Of a stretch of DNA of 64,000 bases, positions 22,562 through 33,188 are shown one piece after another. A program made the position numbers and the translations under genes. A model generated the notes under the pieces. That model was given only the letters and a program-made list of their open reading frames with translations, was not told the DNA's origin and ran no database searches. The DNA comes from Ahaetulla prasina. Its lineage: Eukaryota > Chordata > Lepidosauria > Squamata > Colubridae. The stretch lies in assembly GCF_028640845.1 (NCBI RefSeq), contig NC_080539.1:105860554-105924553 (forward strand), read 5' to 3'. Numbering within the stretch: the stretch's first letter is position 1; each line of letters opens with the position of its first letter.

Positions 22562-23392
22562 CTCCAGAAGGTCAAACTGGAACACAACAGTCTGTCCTCC
22601 AACTTTCCCCACAGCAACAACTCTATTCCTGCACTATCCCATAAGTTTATACGGCTACAGCTGGGTGAATGTAGATCCCCTACTGATAGTTCAATAACTC
22701 TACCTCTACAGCACTTTGATTATAAGAATTAGAATGCAAAAGTTTTGTCTTATTCAGTTCCCTATTGCTGCTACAGAAAAGTTAACTGCCTTTTGTGCTT
22801 ATCCCTGGAGCTCCAAAAGGGGTTGTTTATTATGGTAGTTTTATATTCGGTCTTATATTCTTCAGAGTTCAAGGTCACCTACCCAGGATCCCTATTTACT
22901 TTATCTGCACAATAATATTCTTGTGAAGTAGATTCAGCTGAGAGAAAGAGATTGAATGAGCTGATTCGAAAGAGCAATGAGCTGAAAATAGCACAAGGAA
23001 TGCACAGACAAATGCAGAGTCCTTCATTTAAGAAAAAGAATTGAAATAGCAAAGCCTAGGATGGAGCTAACTGGTCCGGTAGCAGTATTTGTAGGCTCAT
23101 AAAATCACTGAGAGAGCCTAACAGGATAGCTTTACGAGAAGAGGAAAAGTAGGAATGCCAAGAATGTAAACAAACATTTGTCACTATGAGAACTAGAGAT
23201 AAGAGGAAGTCAAAGTTTCCTTCTCTACTTAGGATGGCACCAGAAGAGAATGTGAAATGTTTGAGATGTGTCTGGGCACTGAATCTGAATTATCATTGCT
23301 GTTCACTCACTATCACTTTCTTTTCATATATCATATGATTTAGTATGAATAATATGTATATGTGGATGGATGGATGGATGGATGGATGGATG

Positions 23393-23438
<46 letters not shown>

Positions 23439-24530
23439 GCTATCTTTGCTTTTGAACTCCATTTTGTTTTCTTTTATACTTTTAAAAACTACCATTCTGA
23501 TTTTATATGCACAGAGAGTTCGACTTCCTTGGCAGAGGGTCTGATATTAATTATAATCAAATAAATTATAACTAACATCAGATCCTCTGCCAAGGTTCAA
23601 TTCAAAGTGCTGGTTATCATCTATAAAGAATTACACGGGGTGCAATCTGATGGTTTCTTCCTTTGTGATTTCACTCAGCATCTTCATGCAAACTTTGAGT
23701 CCTCGTTCTTTATAAAGTGAAGAATAAGGGCCAGAAGTCTACTTTCTCACTGGTGGTCCCACATTATGGAACACCCTTGCTTTCTGAGCACCAGTTTGCT
23801 TTATTTTATACCTTTAAAAACTACCATTCAGATGACCCTTTTATATGCACAGAGAGTTGAGCTGCCTTGGTGAGGGTCTGATGTTAGTTATAATCAAAAC
23901 ATCAGACCATCTGCCAAGGCAGCCCAATTCTATATTTTCCTTGTTTGTGAACCTCCTTAAGTCTTTATCAGGACTGGCTATATATCAGCAATTGTACTGA
24001 TATCCCCATAAATCAAACAGATAGAAGATTGAATTCCTTTTAGTCATTGCCTTGTTCAATTTTTTTATTAGTTTATCAAGATTTAATATATATACAAAGT
24101 ACAAAAAAACCCCAATAATGAGAAAATAAGAGGAAAAGAGGAAAAGTATACAGCAAGAAGGAAAAAGAAAGAAAAAATATTAACCTCCAACTCCTTTTGG
24201 TGCAGTATAATAAGATAATAAAATCAAACTTCAACTTTTTACTTTTATATAATAATATAAACTAACTGTTTCTATAACAACAAACCTATCTAATTGGCAA
24301 AACTCAAAATCGAAGTTTCGTTTTCTTCTCACCTCAAGCACAAAGTCCAGAAGCAGTTTCCAAGCTGAAACAAAAGGTTTTTTTAAAAAAGATTGTCTTT
24401 TAAAAAGTTACAAAGTGATGCTACTTTCATCTGCACTGATTAGCAAATTCCTTGCTTTCATCTGTATGGATCGGCAAATTGACTGAGGGGGCCTAAATGG
24501 CCTTTTCCAGTTCTATGACTCTAAATTCAA
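22562..24530. other. Intergenic DNA with L2-like remnants and a duplicated inverted repeat
   Basis: About 23600-23800 has L2-like coding remnants (VLVIIYKELHG-like, PHYGTPLLS). Two related blocks (about 23473-23600 and 23803-23945) share ACTACCATTC and ATGCACAGAGAGTT. Each has an inverted pair built on CTTGGCAGAGGGTCTGAT. 24060-24250 is A-rich low complexity. No gene recognised. Confidence 0.4.
23362..23438. repeat. (TGGA)n(TAGA)n microsatellite
   Basis: About eight TGGA units followed by about eleven GATA units. GATA arrays are common in snakes (Bkm-type). This is a short autosomal-looking stretch and carries no sex-linkage information by itself. Confidence 0.9.
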
Positions 24531-24540
24531 CCTCTCCTAC

Positions 24541-24718
24541 TGTTAAATTCGGGCAATAACGAGGCAGGAGACCAGGGTAGTGACAACAGCTCTTTACTAT
24601 ATGGTGAACCCAGCAACCGGGCTGGGGAAAAACCTCTCCTTATATACAGTTTAACCGGCGGCTTCAACCAATCAGCAACGTGCTTGTTTCCCGCCAAAAT
24701 ATTTAAAGATACATTACA
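24541..24718 (-). repeat. 3' LTR of the Ty3/Gypsy element
   Basis: 178 bp. By eye it is base-for-base identical to the copy at 29919-30096. Contains TATATACAG and CCAATCAGC promoter-like motifs. Identity implies very recent insertion or gene conversion between the LTRs. Confidence 0.92.
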
Positions 24719-24733
24719 CTCCTTCCCTCCCAG
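24719..24733 (-). promoter_or_regulatory. Polypurine tract (plus-strand primer site)
   Basis: Read on the minus strand, GGGAGGGAAGGAG immediately precedes the 3' LTR. This is the expected position and composition for second-strand priming. Confidence 0.8.
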
Positions 24734-24748
24734 AAAACACTTTACCTA

Positions 24749-25882
24749 TATATTTACATTATATTTACATTATATTTACATTATATTTACATTATATTTA
24801 CATTATATTTACATTATATTTACATTATATTTACATTATATTTACATTATATTTACATTATATTTACATTATATTTACATTATATTTACATTATATTTAC
24901 ATTATATTTACATTATATTTACATTATATTTACATTATATTTACATTATATTTACATTATATTTACATTATATTTACATTATATTTACATTATATTTACA
25001 TTATATTTACATTATATTTACATTATATTTACATTATATTTACATTATATTTACATTATATTTACATTATATTTACATTATATTTACATTATATTTACAT
25101 TATATTTACATTATATTTACATTATATTTACATTATATTTACATTATATTTACATTATATTTACATTATATTTACATTATATTTACATTATATTTACATT
25201 ATATTTACATTATATTTACATTATATTTACATTATATTTACATTATATTTACATTATATTTACATTATATTTACATTATATTTACATTATATTTACATTA
25301 TATTTACATTATATTTACATTATATTTACATTATATTTACATTATATTTACATTATATTTACATTATATTTACATTATATTTACATTATATTTACATTAT
25401 ATTTACATTATATTTACATTATATTTACATTATATTTACATTATATTTACATTATATTTACATTATATTTACATTATATTTACATTATATTTACATTATA
25501 TTTACATTATATTTACATTATATTTACATTATATTTACATTATATTTACATTATATTTACATTATATTTACATTATATTTACATTATATTTACATTATAT
25601 TTACATTATATTTACATTATATTTACATTATATTTACATTATATTTACATTATATTTACATTATATTTACATTATATTTACATTATATTTACATTATATT
25701 TACATTATATTTACATTATATTTACATTATATTTACATTATATTTACATTATATTTACATTATATTTACATTATATTTACATTATATTTACATTATATTT
25801 ACATTATATTTACATTATATTTACATTATATTTACATTATATTTACATTATATTTACATTATATTTACATTATATTTACATA
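24749..25882. repeat. 11-bp minisatellite, about 103 perfect units
   Basis: The unit TATATTTACAT repeats with no visible variant over about 1134 bp. Because 11 is not a multiple of 3 and the plus strand has no stop in any phase, it yields a spurious 400-residue frame with an 11-residue periodicity (LHYIYIIFTLY). The array is inside the Ty3/Gypsy element, upstream of its polypurine tract, so it is part of or expanded within the 3' untranslated zone. Each unit contains TATTTAC, matching the forkhead-type core TRTTTAC. Whether that matters is untested. Confidence 0.95.
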
Positions 25883-26091
25883 TTACTTTTCAACGTAATC
25901 ACGTAAATAGACTGGGCGCCTCCTGACTCTTTCGGACCTGCGCAGTACAGTCTCTGGGAGCGGGTTGAGTTGACCGGAGGGGCTGTTTGCTCCTCTCAGC
26001 TCCTCCTCTAGGCCATCCGCCCTGGATTATTTGCCGAGTCGCCCCTGCTGTTTTCTACAGGAACCTGTGGGCGCCGCTGGACCTCCGGAAT

Positions 26092-26343
26092 TCAGTTAAG
26101 TCCTGCGATTTTCCGGGTTTGAGTCAGCTGTTGGTTCAAACATGGAATAGTCAGGGCCTGTTTCGCCTGACTCGGGTTGTCCGCCAACTGCTTCCTCAAT
26201 TGGTCTATATGTCGCCTCCATACTCGGCCATCCGTTAACTCTACCAAGTATGATTTGGGACCTGTTATGTTTAGAATTTTTCCTGCTACCCAGGTCGGGC
26301 CCTCACCATAGTTGTGTGCCCATACCCTGTCGCCTATATCCAT
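26092..26343 (-). pseudogene. Ty3/Gypsy integrase C-terminal region (fragment)
   Basis: The minus-strand frame has GDRVWAHNYGEGPTWVAGKI, then GPKSYLVELTDGRVWRRHID. This is the Gypsy integrase C-terminal fold (GPY/F-like) that follows the catalytic core. It is in a different frame from the upstream core, so the polyprotein is interrupted. Confidence 0.8.
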
Positions 26344-26403
26344 TCCTCTTGTCTTTTCAAGTCCCCTTGTAACCCTCTGGTGTATAGTTGGGATTTAAAC
26401 GGT

Positions 26404-26920
26404 CTAGTGGGCACCTGAGTTTTCGCCCATTAGTAATTCGGCAGGGCTTCTGCCGGTGGTGGCACAGGGGTTCTGTGTTGGACGGCCAGGAAAATATCTA
26501 TTTTGATTGCCAGTCGCCTGGCTTGAGTCTGACAATGCCTCTTTGCGCTCGGACGAAACGCCTGCAAGGCCATTCGTCGCAGGGTGGAAAGGCGCCGAGA
26601 GGGCATGCCGGATGCCCTCTTCTGCCAAGTATTCCTCAAACTGTGTTGCCGTGAATTGCGGGCGTTATCGGAAACCAGTGTGTCGGGCAACCCATGTGTT
26701 GCAAATAGGTGCCGAGGACTGAGATCACGGCCTCGGCTGTCATGGATCTCATGAGAATGATTTCCAGCCATTTGGAGTAGGCATCGACTACTACCAGGAA
26801 GGTTTGGCCGTGGAAGGGCCGCAAAATCAATGTGGATTCTCGACCAGGGCCCTTGGGGTCTTTCCCATTCCCGAACCGGGGCCGTTGGGGTAGAGGTCTG
26901 GACTCTGGCAGGCCTGGCAT
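26404..26920 (-). pseudogene. Ty3/Gypsy integrase core (frameshifted)
   Basis: Three overlapping minus-strand frames each hold part of the core: FLVVVDAYSKWLEI (first catalytic Asp region), HGLPDTLVSDNARN (second Asp region), and RHALSAPFHPATNGLA leading to the Glu region. A domain that needs one frame is therefore cut at least twice. No single intact integrase is encoded here. Confidence 0.85.
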
Positions 26921-27385
26921 TTCCCTACCCTTTCAGCAATTTCTGAGTCCATTAAGGGCCACCACACATAGCTTCTCGCTAGACCCTTCATCCTAACGAT
27001 CCCTGGGTGACCTCGTGGAGGAGATCCAACACCTTTTCCTCAATTTCTCTGGGATCACCACTCTATCCCCCATAGCAGGCACCCCTTGAGCCGAAAGTTC
27101 CCACGCTTTTACAAATTCTTTAAAACGCCGCCCGCAGCGGGCCACCCTCTTGTACCCAACCGAGTACAGTCCTCAAAATAATGTCCCGGTATGATGCCCG
27201 AGCCACCTCCTTAGACGTGACTGGGCCAGAGTCCAGAGAGTCAATTAGCAGGATGGGCGCCCCGGAGTGGGGTCTCGATCGCCCCTGGTAGTGGGCATCT
27301 GCTTAAGGCGTCCGCATGCCCCAACTCTTTTCCGGTCGATGCTGCAGCTTGTAGGAATAAGCGGCTAAGAAGATAGTCCATCGGG
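26921..27385 (-). pseudogene. RNase H-integrase linker of the Ty3/Gypsy element
   Basis: Continues the pol region between recognised RNase H and integrase segments. The integrase zinc-binding (HHCC) portion should be here, but no long frame remains. Inferred from position only. Confidence 0.45.
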
Positions 27386-27652
27386 TCAATCGTGGCGAAA
27401 GTGCCACAGGCGTTGGTCGCCAGCCAGTATCCCTAACAGAGGTCTATGGTCTGTAACAATTTCAAAGTCTCTACCAAAACGATTCGTGAAACTTTTTACC
27501 CCTGACACAATGGCTAGCGCTTCCTTATCCAACTGGCTATAGTTCCTCTCTGTCGAGGACATCGCTCTGGAGTAGAAGGCTATTGGGGCTTCTGTGCCAT
27601 TTGGAAGTCTGTGGCTGAGCACAGCCCCCACCCCGTAAGGGAGGCATCGCAA
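27386..27652 (-). pseudogene. Ty3/Gypsy RNase H (fragment)
   Basis: Minus-strand frame with IAFYSRAMSSTERNYSQLDK, EALAIVSGVKSF and FEIVTDHRPLLGIL, the canonical Gypsy RNase H sequence. Bounded by frame breaks on both sides. Confidence 0.85.
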
Positions 27653-27699
27653 ACCAATAATAATGGCAATGAGCTATGATACTGGATCAGTAAGCTATC

Positions 27700-28480
27700 G
27701 CCGAGAGTAGGTTTTTACTGCTCAAAGCCCTAGCTTCCGACTTTCCCCAAGACCAAACAGTATTCTTTCCCAGAAGCTTATGCAGCGGCTCAGCAACGGT
27801 TGCCTTGTTTTTTAAAAAGACCACAGAAAATTCACTAGCCCCAGGAATGCCTGTAGCTCTGTTTTGTTTTTGGGCGCTGGAGCCTTTCTTATTGCCTTGA
27901 CCTTGCTTTCAGTGGGTGAATTCCTTCTTGTCTATTCTGTAGCCCAAGAACTCTACGGATTCTACCCCTATCTGGCATTTGTTCACTTTAACCTTTAGAC
28001 CGCTGACCGAAAATGCCCAGAACTTTTCTCAAACGCCCCCAATTCTTCTAAATTTTCGCTGATATCAATACATCATCAAATAGGGACTACCCTGGGAGCC
28101 CTTGCAGAAGTCGCCCATTAAATTTTGAATAGCCAGGTGCCACACTCACCCCAAATTGTAATCGGGTACACTTGAAAGCACCTCTGTGAGTCACAATCGC
28201 TTGGGCTTCGCTGTGTTGGCGCTCACGGGCAGTTGTTGATAGGCTTGAGCCAAGTCTAACTTTGCAAAGACTTGCCCTTGCCCCAGCGAGTGCAGCAAGT
28301 GTTGCACCACGGAACCGGTAAGCGCTTTTCTGTAAGGCTTTGTTTAACGTTGCCTTGTAGTCAGCGCAGATTCTAACTGACCCATCTGGTTTCACTGGGT
28401 GACGATTGCCTCCCACTTTGCGTGATCGACTGGCACCAGAATCCCTGATTTATGAGCTTGTCTATCTCCTTGTCAATCTT
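27700..28480 (-). pseudogene. Ty3/Gypsy reverse transcriptase (frameshifted)
   Basis: The N-terminal RT motif PVKPDGSVRICADYKATLN is open at 28416-28087. The catalytic FDD region lies near 28050-28090 but is out of frame, apparently by one base in a short T run, and stops follow. RT is therefore non-functional as written. I describe only the break. Confidence 0.8.
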
Positions 28481-28603
28481 AGGTTTAAGGGCAAAGGACT
28501 CTCCTTGCCTTTAACCTAATGGGGCTACCTGGGGTCTAAGTTGAAGGAAATAGGGGTCCCTTGTACTTGCCCAGGCAGTCCTTGAAGACATCTTCGAACT
28601 CGC

Positions 28604-29347
28604 TCATGAGTGTGTCTTTAGGTTACAGTCACTTCTGTAGATGCCAGTCACTCCCATGCCCAATGCACGGAACCAGTCTAGTCCCAACAGACTTGGCAGG
28701 GTCCCTTCGACTATCGTGATGGGCAGGGTCTTCTTGTGTGGTCCGTATCGACGCGGACGGAGGTGGTCCTCGAACAGGGATGCGATTCCCTTGGTAGTCG
28801 TGGCACTCGTAGCCGCTTGTGTTTGCAGTTTGGCGATTTCGGCAAAGCTTTTGCAAAAGTGTCCCAGGACATGATTGTGATCGCTGACCCTGTGTCCACT
28901 TCTAGTCGGCACGGCACTCCTTCGATCTTCGGTCTGGTGAAGATTTTCTTCTCGACGGGTTGCTGCACGGCCTATTACAATGGTCGCTTGATTTGAATTC
29001 GCGCCTTTTTGTTTTGACCAATCGCGGGTCGCCTTGCCGATCCTGCGCCTGATTGGTCGATTTGAATTTTCGGCGGAAGGTTGGGGTGCTCGACAGACTT
29101 GAGCCAGGTGCCCTTCTTCTCGCACCGACATGTAGCGCCCTTGAACTTGCATCGTTGACGCTGGTGTTGCCCTCCGCAACTTCCGTGATTCATCCCGGTC
29201 TTCTTTGCCCCTTCTCTCGGTGAGGCAAACTCCTTCCTCATCCTCGCCGCCTGATTCGGTCTGGATTTCTTCTGGTGCACCGGGTTGATTTGCACCGCTG
29301 GCGTGAGTGGCTTTGTAGGGTTTCCGCCGCTTGGGTGGACATCTCAT
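28604..29347 (-). pseudogene. Ty3/Gypsy nucleocapsid and protease region (frameshifted)
   Basis: A protease active-site motif (LEVDTGSAITIMS) sits in one minus-strand frame (28968-28711). The downstream flap region and the upstream basic, Gln/Arg-rich nucleocapsid lie in others. A CCHC zinc knuckle is split, with its Cys pair in one frame and its His/Cys (GHLAQVCRAP) in the next. Confidence 0.75.
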
Positions 29348-29823
29348 GAGCTCTGGCTTCGCCCAGAGCGCTTGCCAGCGTTAGATTGCTTTTTGATAGC
29401 AGCCGCCCGCAAACGCATGTCTCTGACCCCACGGATGAGTTGCTCTAACAGCTCCTCATCCAAGTCTCGGTACCCACAGTCTTTGGAGGCTTTCCTCAGG
29501 GCGGCCATGTAATCGCTGATGGATTCGCCTCTTGCTGTCTGCGCCTCCAAATTCAAAACGCCGACGATTTGGACGGTGTTGGCGAAATGGTTCTTCAATA
29601 GATTTTGCAGAGTTTGCCACGATACCGATTGTACCGGCGTTGGCTCTGCCAGGGCTTCCGCGATGTCGATGACCTCGGACCGCAGTGGCTCAGGAAATAT
29701 GCCCTTTGCGGTTGTCTGAACTCCTTGCAGCTCATTTGCCTCCAGGAAGCTCTCAAACGGGTCATGTACGCCCCCATTTCTCCCTGGATGGGTCAAACGC
29801 GCGGGCGGAGTGTAGCTGGCCAT
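29344..29823 (-). pseudogene. Ty3/Gypsy Gag, N-terminal part
   Basis: A 159-residue minus-strand frame with a retrotransposon Gag capsid-like stretch (TLQNLLKNHFA, ESISDYMAALRKASKDCGYR, ELLEQLIRGVRDMRLR). It starts about 100 bp inside the 5' LTR as expected and ends at a frame break before the nucleocapsid. Confidence 0.8.
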
Positions 29824-29901
29824 CGCTGCGATTCTGCCCTGAGCTTTGCTGGGTTCGGTTCTTCGTGCTCAGCCTGCTCCTGGTGCTCTTAACCTCGAAA
29901 T

Positions 29902-29918
29902 CCCACCTTCGTCGCCAG
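29902..29918 (-). promoter_or_regulatory. Primer-binding site of the Ty3/Gypsy element
   Basis: On the minus strand TGGCGACGAAGGTGGGA lies 1 nt after the 5' LTR. Its complement ends in CGCCA and matches the 3' end of tRNA-Ser(GCT) as I remember it. The tRNA assignment is provisional. Confidence 0.65.
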
Positions 29919-30096
29919 TGTTAAATTCGGGCAATAACGAGGCAGGAGACCAGGGTAGTGACAACAGCTCTTTACTATATGGTGAACCCAGCAACCGGGC
30001 TGGGGAAAAACCTCTCCTTATATACAGTTTAACCGGCGGCTTCAACCAATCAGCAACGTGCTTGTTTCCCGCCAAAATATTTAAAGATACATTACA
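29919..30096 (-). repeat. 5' LTR of the Ty3/Gypsy element
   Basis: 178 bp, visually identical to the LTR at 24541-24718. Followed on the outside by the CCTAC target duplication. Confidence 0.92.
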
Positions 30097-30101
30097 CCTA
30101 C

Positions 30102-32184
30102 CATATACTGACTTTGATTCTTGCCCTTCTCCTTCTCCTACTGACATAATTTAAAACTTAACTTTACACAGTCTCATTTGGCCCACAGCGAAAATTTTTA
30201 ACAAAGGCTTGACTGAAAGAAATCTCATTTTCTGATTGCACTATTATCTAAAAGTTTTGCGTAGGTCACAAAACCTGGTAGATGCTGTTTCATAGCTGAC
30301 ATTATCGTGGAGTTGAAAGGAATAATTTCTCCAGGAGAGTTGAGCTTCAGTCTCATTGGTAGCAATCAACCTCAACGCTTCTCCCTAACATTCTGAGCAA
30401 TTTTTCTTGTGTCCAATAGTCTCTGGGGAGCTGCTGTGTTATAAAAGCACATCATGATTTTACCCCTATTTGTTTTTGAAAAGGAATGAGATCTTCTGGA
30501 TATCTAACAGAACATTGATAATTTCAGTAAGTCCATGCAAACGGCCTTCAGGTAAGAGATGAAAGAAGGAAGAAGCTGCAGTGCACTGTGTGTTGCTAGC
30601 AGTGGGGTGGATTCTAGTAATATATTTCTGTGAAGCTTACTAATATTTGAGAATATATTTAGCAGGAGTAAATATTGTGGAACTGATCAGCACCACTGTG
30701 GTGGCAGGTTCTGTTCAGTGCAATCATGAAATTCTTGCTGAGACTTATGACTGATTTTTTTTTATTTGATTCCAATTGTACATTTGATCTGGAATGTTTC
30801 AAAACAAGAGCATTACAACTCCTATCCATGTGAATCCAGAAGCATTTTTTGGAAGAGGGCAGTATCTACAAAAAGGAAGAAGGCCTGAAAGAAAGGAAGG
30901 TAGAAAGAAAAGCCTACTGCATTCTGGCTGGTTAAGGGACTGACTCAGGTTTATGCAAAAAGCAAAAAAGAGATTAAAATTAGCAGTCTGTGTAATATAA
31001 ACTTGGAAATAGCGATAGAAAATAAATATTCTCATTCTCTCTCTTTCTCTCTCTCTCTCACACACATAAAACAATAATATTATCCAGAATGAATCTAAGG
31101 ATTATAAATTTCTCTTACAGACTCCTGTGAAATCTGAGAACAATATATAAATAATAATTGACATGACATATACAGTACTCACCAAAGCATGAAATAAATT
31201 AAAAGAGAAGCCACTGGTTAATGTGTAGCCTGAGCTATTTCTGAGCTATTCATTCTCAGAAAACTTGAATTCCTCTTAATTATTCTTTGCCTGATTCTGC
31301 ATGCCACTAAGTAAACCCTGGCAACCTTTTGTGTTGTTTCAGAGTTATTGTAGGAAAGTAGAAACTGCTTATACTGTTAATTGTTGTATCTTGTTTTGTT
31401 GGTCAGGAAAACAGGTAATTAGAGCATTTTGATTTTTTGTATAAAACTGGCAACACTTGTTCAATAATTTCTACCTGTTCTGAGTTACAAGGACATATTT
31501 GTAATGAATATGGTGTCTCTTTGTATTTTCCAGCCAGAGGTGCTAAGATAAAGGCCTTTCTTTCAGTTAGGATATTACTCTGAAATAGTAAGTGGGTATC
31601 CTAAAAAAAAGTCGTTATAAGAAAGAGCTAGTTTCTGGGTCAATTAGAGCTAGTATGGAGGGGTATTGAAAGAGAAAAGGATAGGTGAAATATGATCCAT
31701 CTTTTTCATTAATCCTTTCCTACCTTAAACAATCCTGGAGATCTTCTGGAATGGAAAGGGGATAACAGAAAACTGCAATAAGTAAGAGGGGGCTGAAAAT
31801 TAGCAGCTATCTTACTTTACATAGCGCTTTATGCTAAGTTCAACCTACCAGTGGAAATTATTTAAATTATTTTACAATAAGGAAAAGAAAATGAGCCATA
31901 CTTCTTTTACATAGTCCTGTTCAGAAACATCAGAAATAGAAAATGATGAGATTTGCTGCTATAGTTAGTCATAGTAGAAAATTATTTTTATTATTGATTT
32001 TAATATCATCATATAGTTTGTGGCACATTTTTTTTTTCTTAAAGCACAGGGAAGTTACTTTTTATTAGATGAAGGAACTCATAGAGAGTATGGAGGGTTA
32101 CCTTGATCAGGATTTTTTTTTTCAAGGTGACCTCTACATCATACTGCGTCTTCGGTGATAGAAGAGACTTGATTACTGCCTTCC
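30102..32184. other. Intergenic DNA, no feature recognised
   Basis: AT-rich, apparently single copy, with a short TCTC/CA low-complexity run near 31035-31066. No TAAR relic or RNA gene recognised. Confidence 0.4.
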
Positions 32185-32192
32185 ACTTAGAA

Positions 32193-32314
32193 CAGGGCTG
32201 TCAAACTCCCAGCCCATGGGCCGGATGCATCATGTGCTCGCCATGCTTCACCTGGTTTAGCGAAGAAGGAAAAATCTCAATGCATCATGTAACGCCATGA
32301 GTTTGACACCCCTG
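32193..32314. mobile_element. hAT non-autonomous transposon (GTGTCAAACT family, short)
   Basis: CAGGGCTGTCAAACTCC start and GAGTTTGACACCCCTG end. Duplication ACTTAGAA/GCTTAGAA (32185-32192, 32315-32322; 7 of 8). 122 bp. Confidence 0.85.
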
Positions 32315-32322
32315 GCTTAGAA

Positions 32323-32860
32323 TTCTCCACGCCTCCAAATACAACAAAATACCTTATGCCACCAGACTTGAAATCCTGGGTTTAGAAAATTTGGAACTCC
32401 GCCGCCTTCAACATGACTTGAGTTTAACTCATAGAATCATCTATTGCAATGTCCTTCCTGTTGAAGACTACTTCAGCTTCAATTGCAACAATACACGAGC
32501 ACACAATAGATTTAAGCTTAATGTTAACCACTCCAATCTTGATTGCAGAAAATATGACTTCTGTAACAGAGTTGTTAACGCTTGGAACACACTACCTGAC
32601 TCTGTGGTCTCTTCTCAAAATCCCCAAATCTTCAACCAAAAACTGTCTACTATTGACCTCACCCCATTCCTAAGCGGTCTGTAAGAGGCGTGCATAAGAG
32701 CAAAAACGTGCCTACCGTTCCTGTCCTATTGTTTTCCTTCGTTATATCCAATTAATATAGTTATTACATACTCATACTCATATATATGCTTATGTGTTGT
32801 ATAGTTGTTTCATGCTTATGCTTATATATACTGTGTGACAAAATAAATAATATAAATAGA
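32323..32860 (+). mobile_element. CR1-like LINE 3' end (TGTGACAAAATAAATAA family)
   Basis: Encodes the ORF2 C-terminus: LRRLQHDLSLTHRIIYCNVL, SFNCNNTRAHNRFKLNVNHS, VVNAWNTLPDSVVSSQNP and LTPFLSGL. This is followed by a 3' UTR ending TGTGACAAAATAAATAA. It is the same family as the minus-strand copy at 39803-40712. 5' truncated and partly frameshifted at its start. Confidence 0.8.
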
Positions 32861-32867
32861 AATAAAT

Positions 32868-32945
32868 AGAATAATAGGGTTGGGAGAAACCTTGGAAGTC
32901 TTCTAGTCTAATCCACTGCTTAAGCAGGAGACCCTAGACCATTCG
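32868..32945 (-). mobile_element. CR1 3' tail
   Basis: The reverse complement carries GGGTCTCCTGCTTAAGCAGT, GGATTAGACTAGAAGAC and TATT tail motifs of CR1. It lies about 240 bp upstream of the TAAR2 start. Confidence 0.65.
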
Positions 32946-33158
32946 TTTTATGATTCTACCATTTGTTCTGTATAAATTCTTGATTTTGAGCTGTCCAGGG
33001 TTTGGTATAAGATAGAAGGTTATATAAATGTTTAAAATAAATAAATTGTTAAAGATTTTGATTCTTGGAGGAATGAATAACTTCCTATGATTACAAGATA
33101 CATTCTGGGGATTCAGTTAAGTGGCAACTACAGGCAGTAGTTATACATTTCTGCATCT

Positions 33159-33178
33159 AATACTTGTCTCAATTTCAG
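33159..33178 (+). promoter_or_regulatory. Candidate 3' splice acceptor upstream of TAAR2
   Basis: TACTTGTCTCAATTTCAG ends at 33178, 10 bp before the start ATG. Mammalian TAAR2 is unusual among TAARs in having an upstream exon. Here a TAA at 33180-33182 is in frame with the ATG, so any upstream exon would be non-coding. Confidence 0.5.
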
Positions 33179-33188
33179 ATAAAATACT

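Larger units (their letters stand above)
24541..30096 (-). mobile_element. Ty3/Gypsy LTR retrotransposon, full length, defective coding
   Basis: The element reads on the minus strand. Its two 178-bp LTRs (24541-24718, 29919-30096; TGTTAAATT...ATTACA) appear identical. The 5-bp duplication CCTAC flanks both sides (24536-24540, 30097-30101). A primer-binding site lies just inside the 5' LTR and a polypurine tract just inside the 3' LTR. Order on the minus strand is gag, protease, RT, RNase H, integrase, which is the Ty3/Gypsy order. Coding is split among frames by many apparent indels. A 1.13-kb minisatellite sits between the integrase end and the polypurine tract. Confidence 0.92.

Noticed and set aside
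22256..22612. An acidic 118-residue minus-strand protein
   Set aside because: It runs across the edge of a solo LTR, so the frame as a whole is not a gene. Its LTR part is discussed as a finding.
23401..23438. GATA repeat as evidence of a sex-chromosome (Bkm) region
   Set aside because: A dozen GATA units is an ordinary microsatellite. Nothing else suggests sex linkage.
24749..25882. CRISPR-like array
   Set aside because: Units are contiguous 11-mers with no spacers, in vertebrate DNA inside a retrotransposon.
24684..25898. A 404-residue open frame with perfect 11-residue periodicity on the plus strand
   Set aside because: It is the translation of the 11-bp minisatellite, stop-free only because the unit lacks stops in all phases. 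It reads opposite to the retrotransposon's genes.
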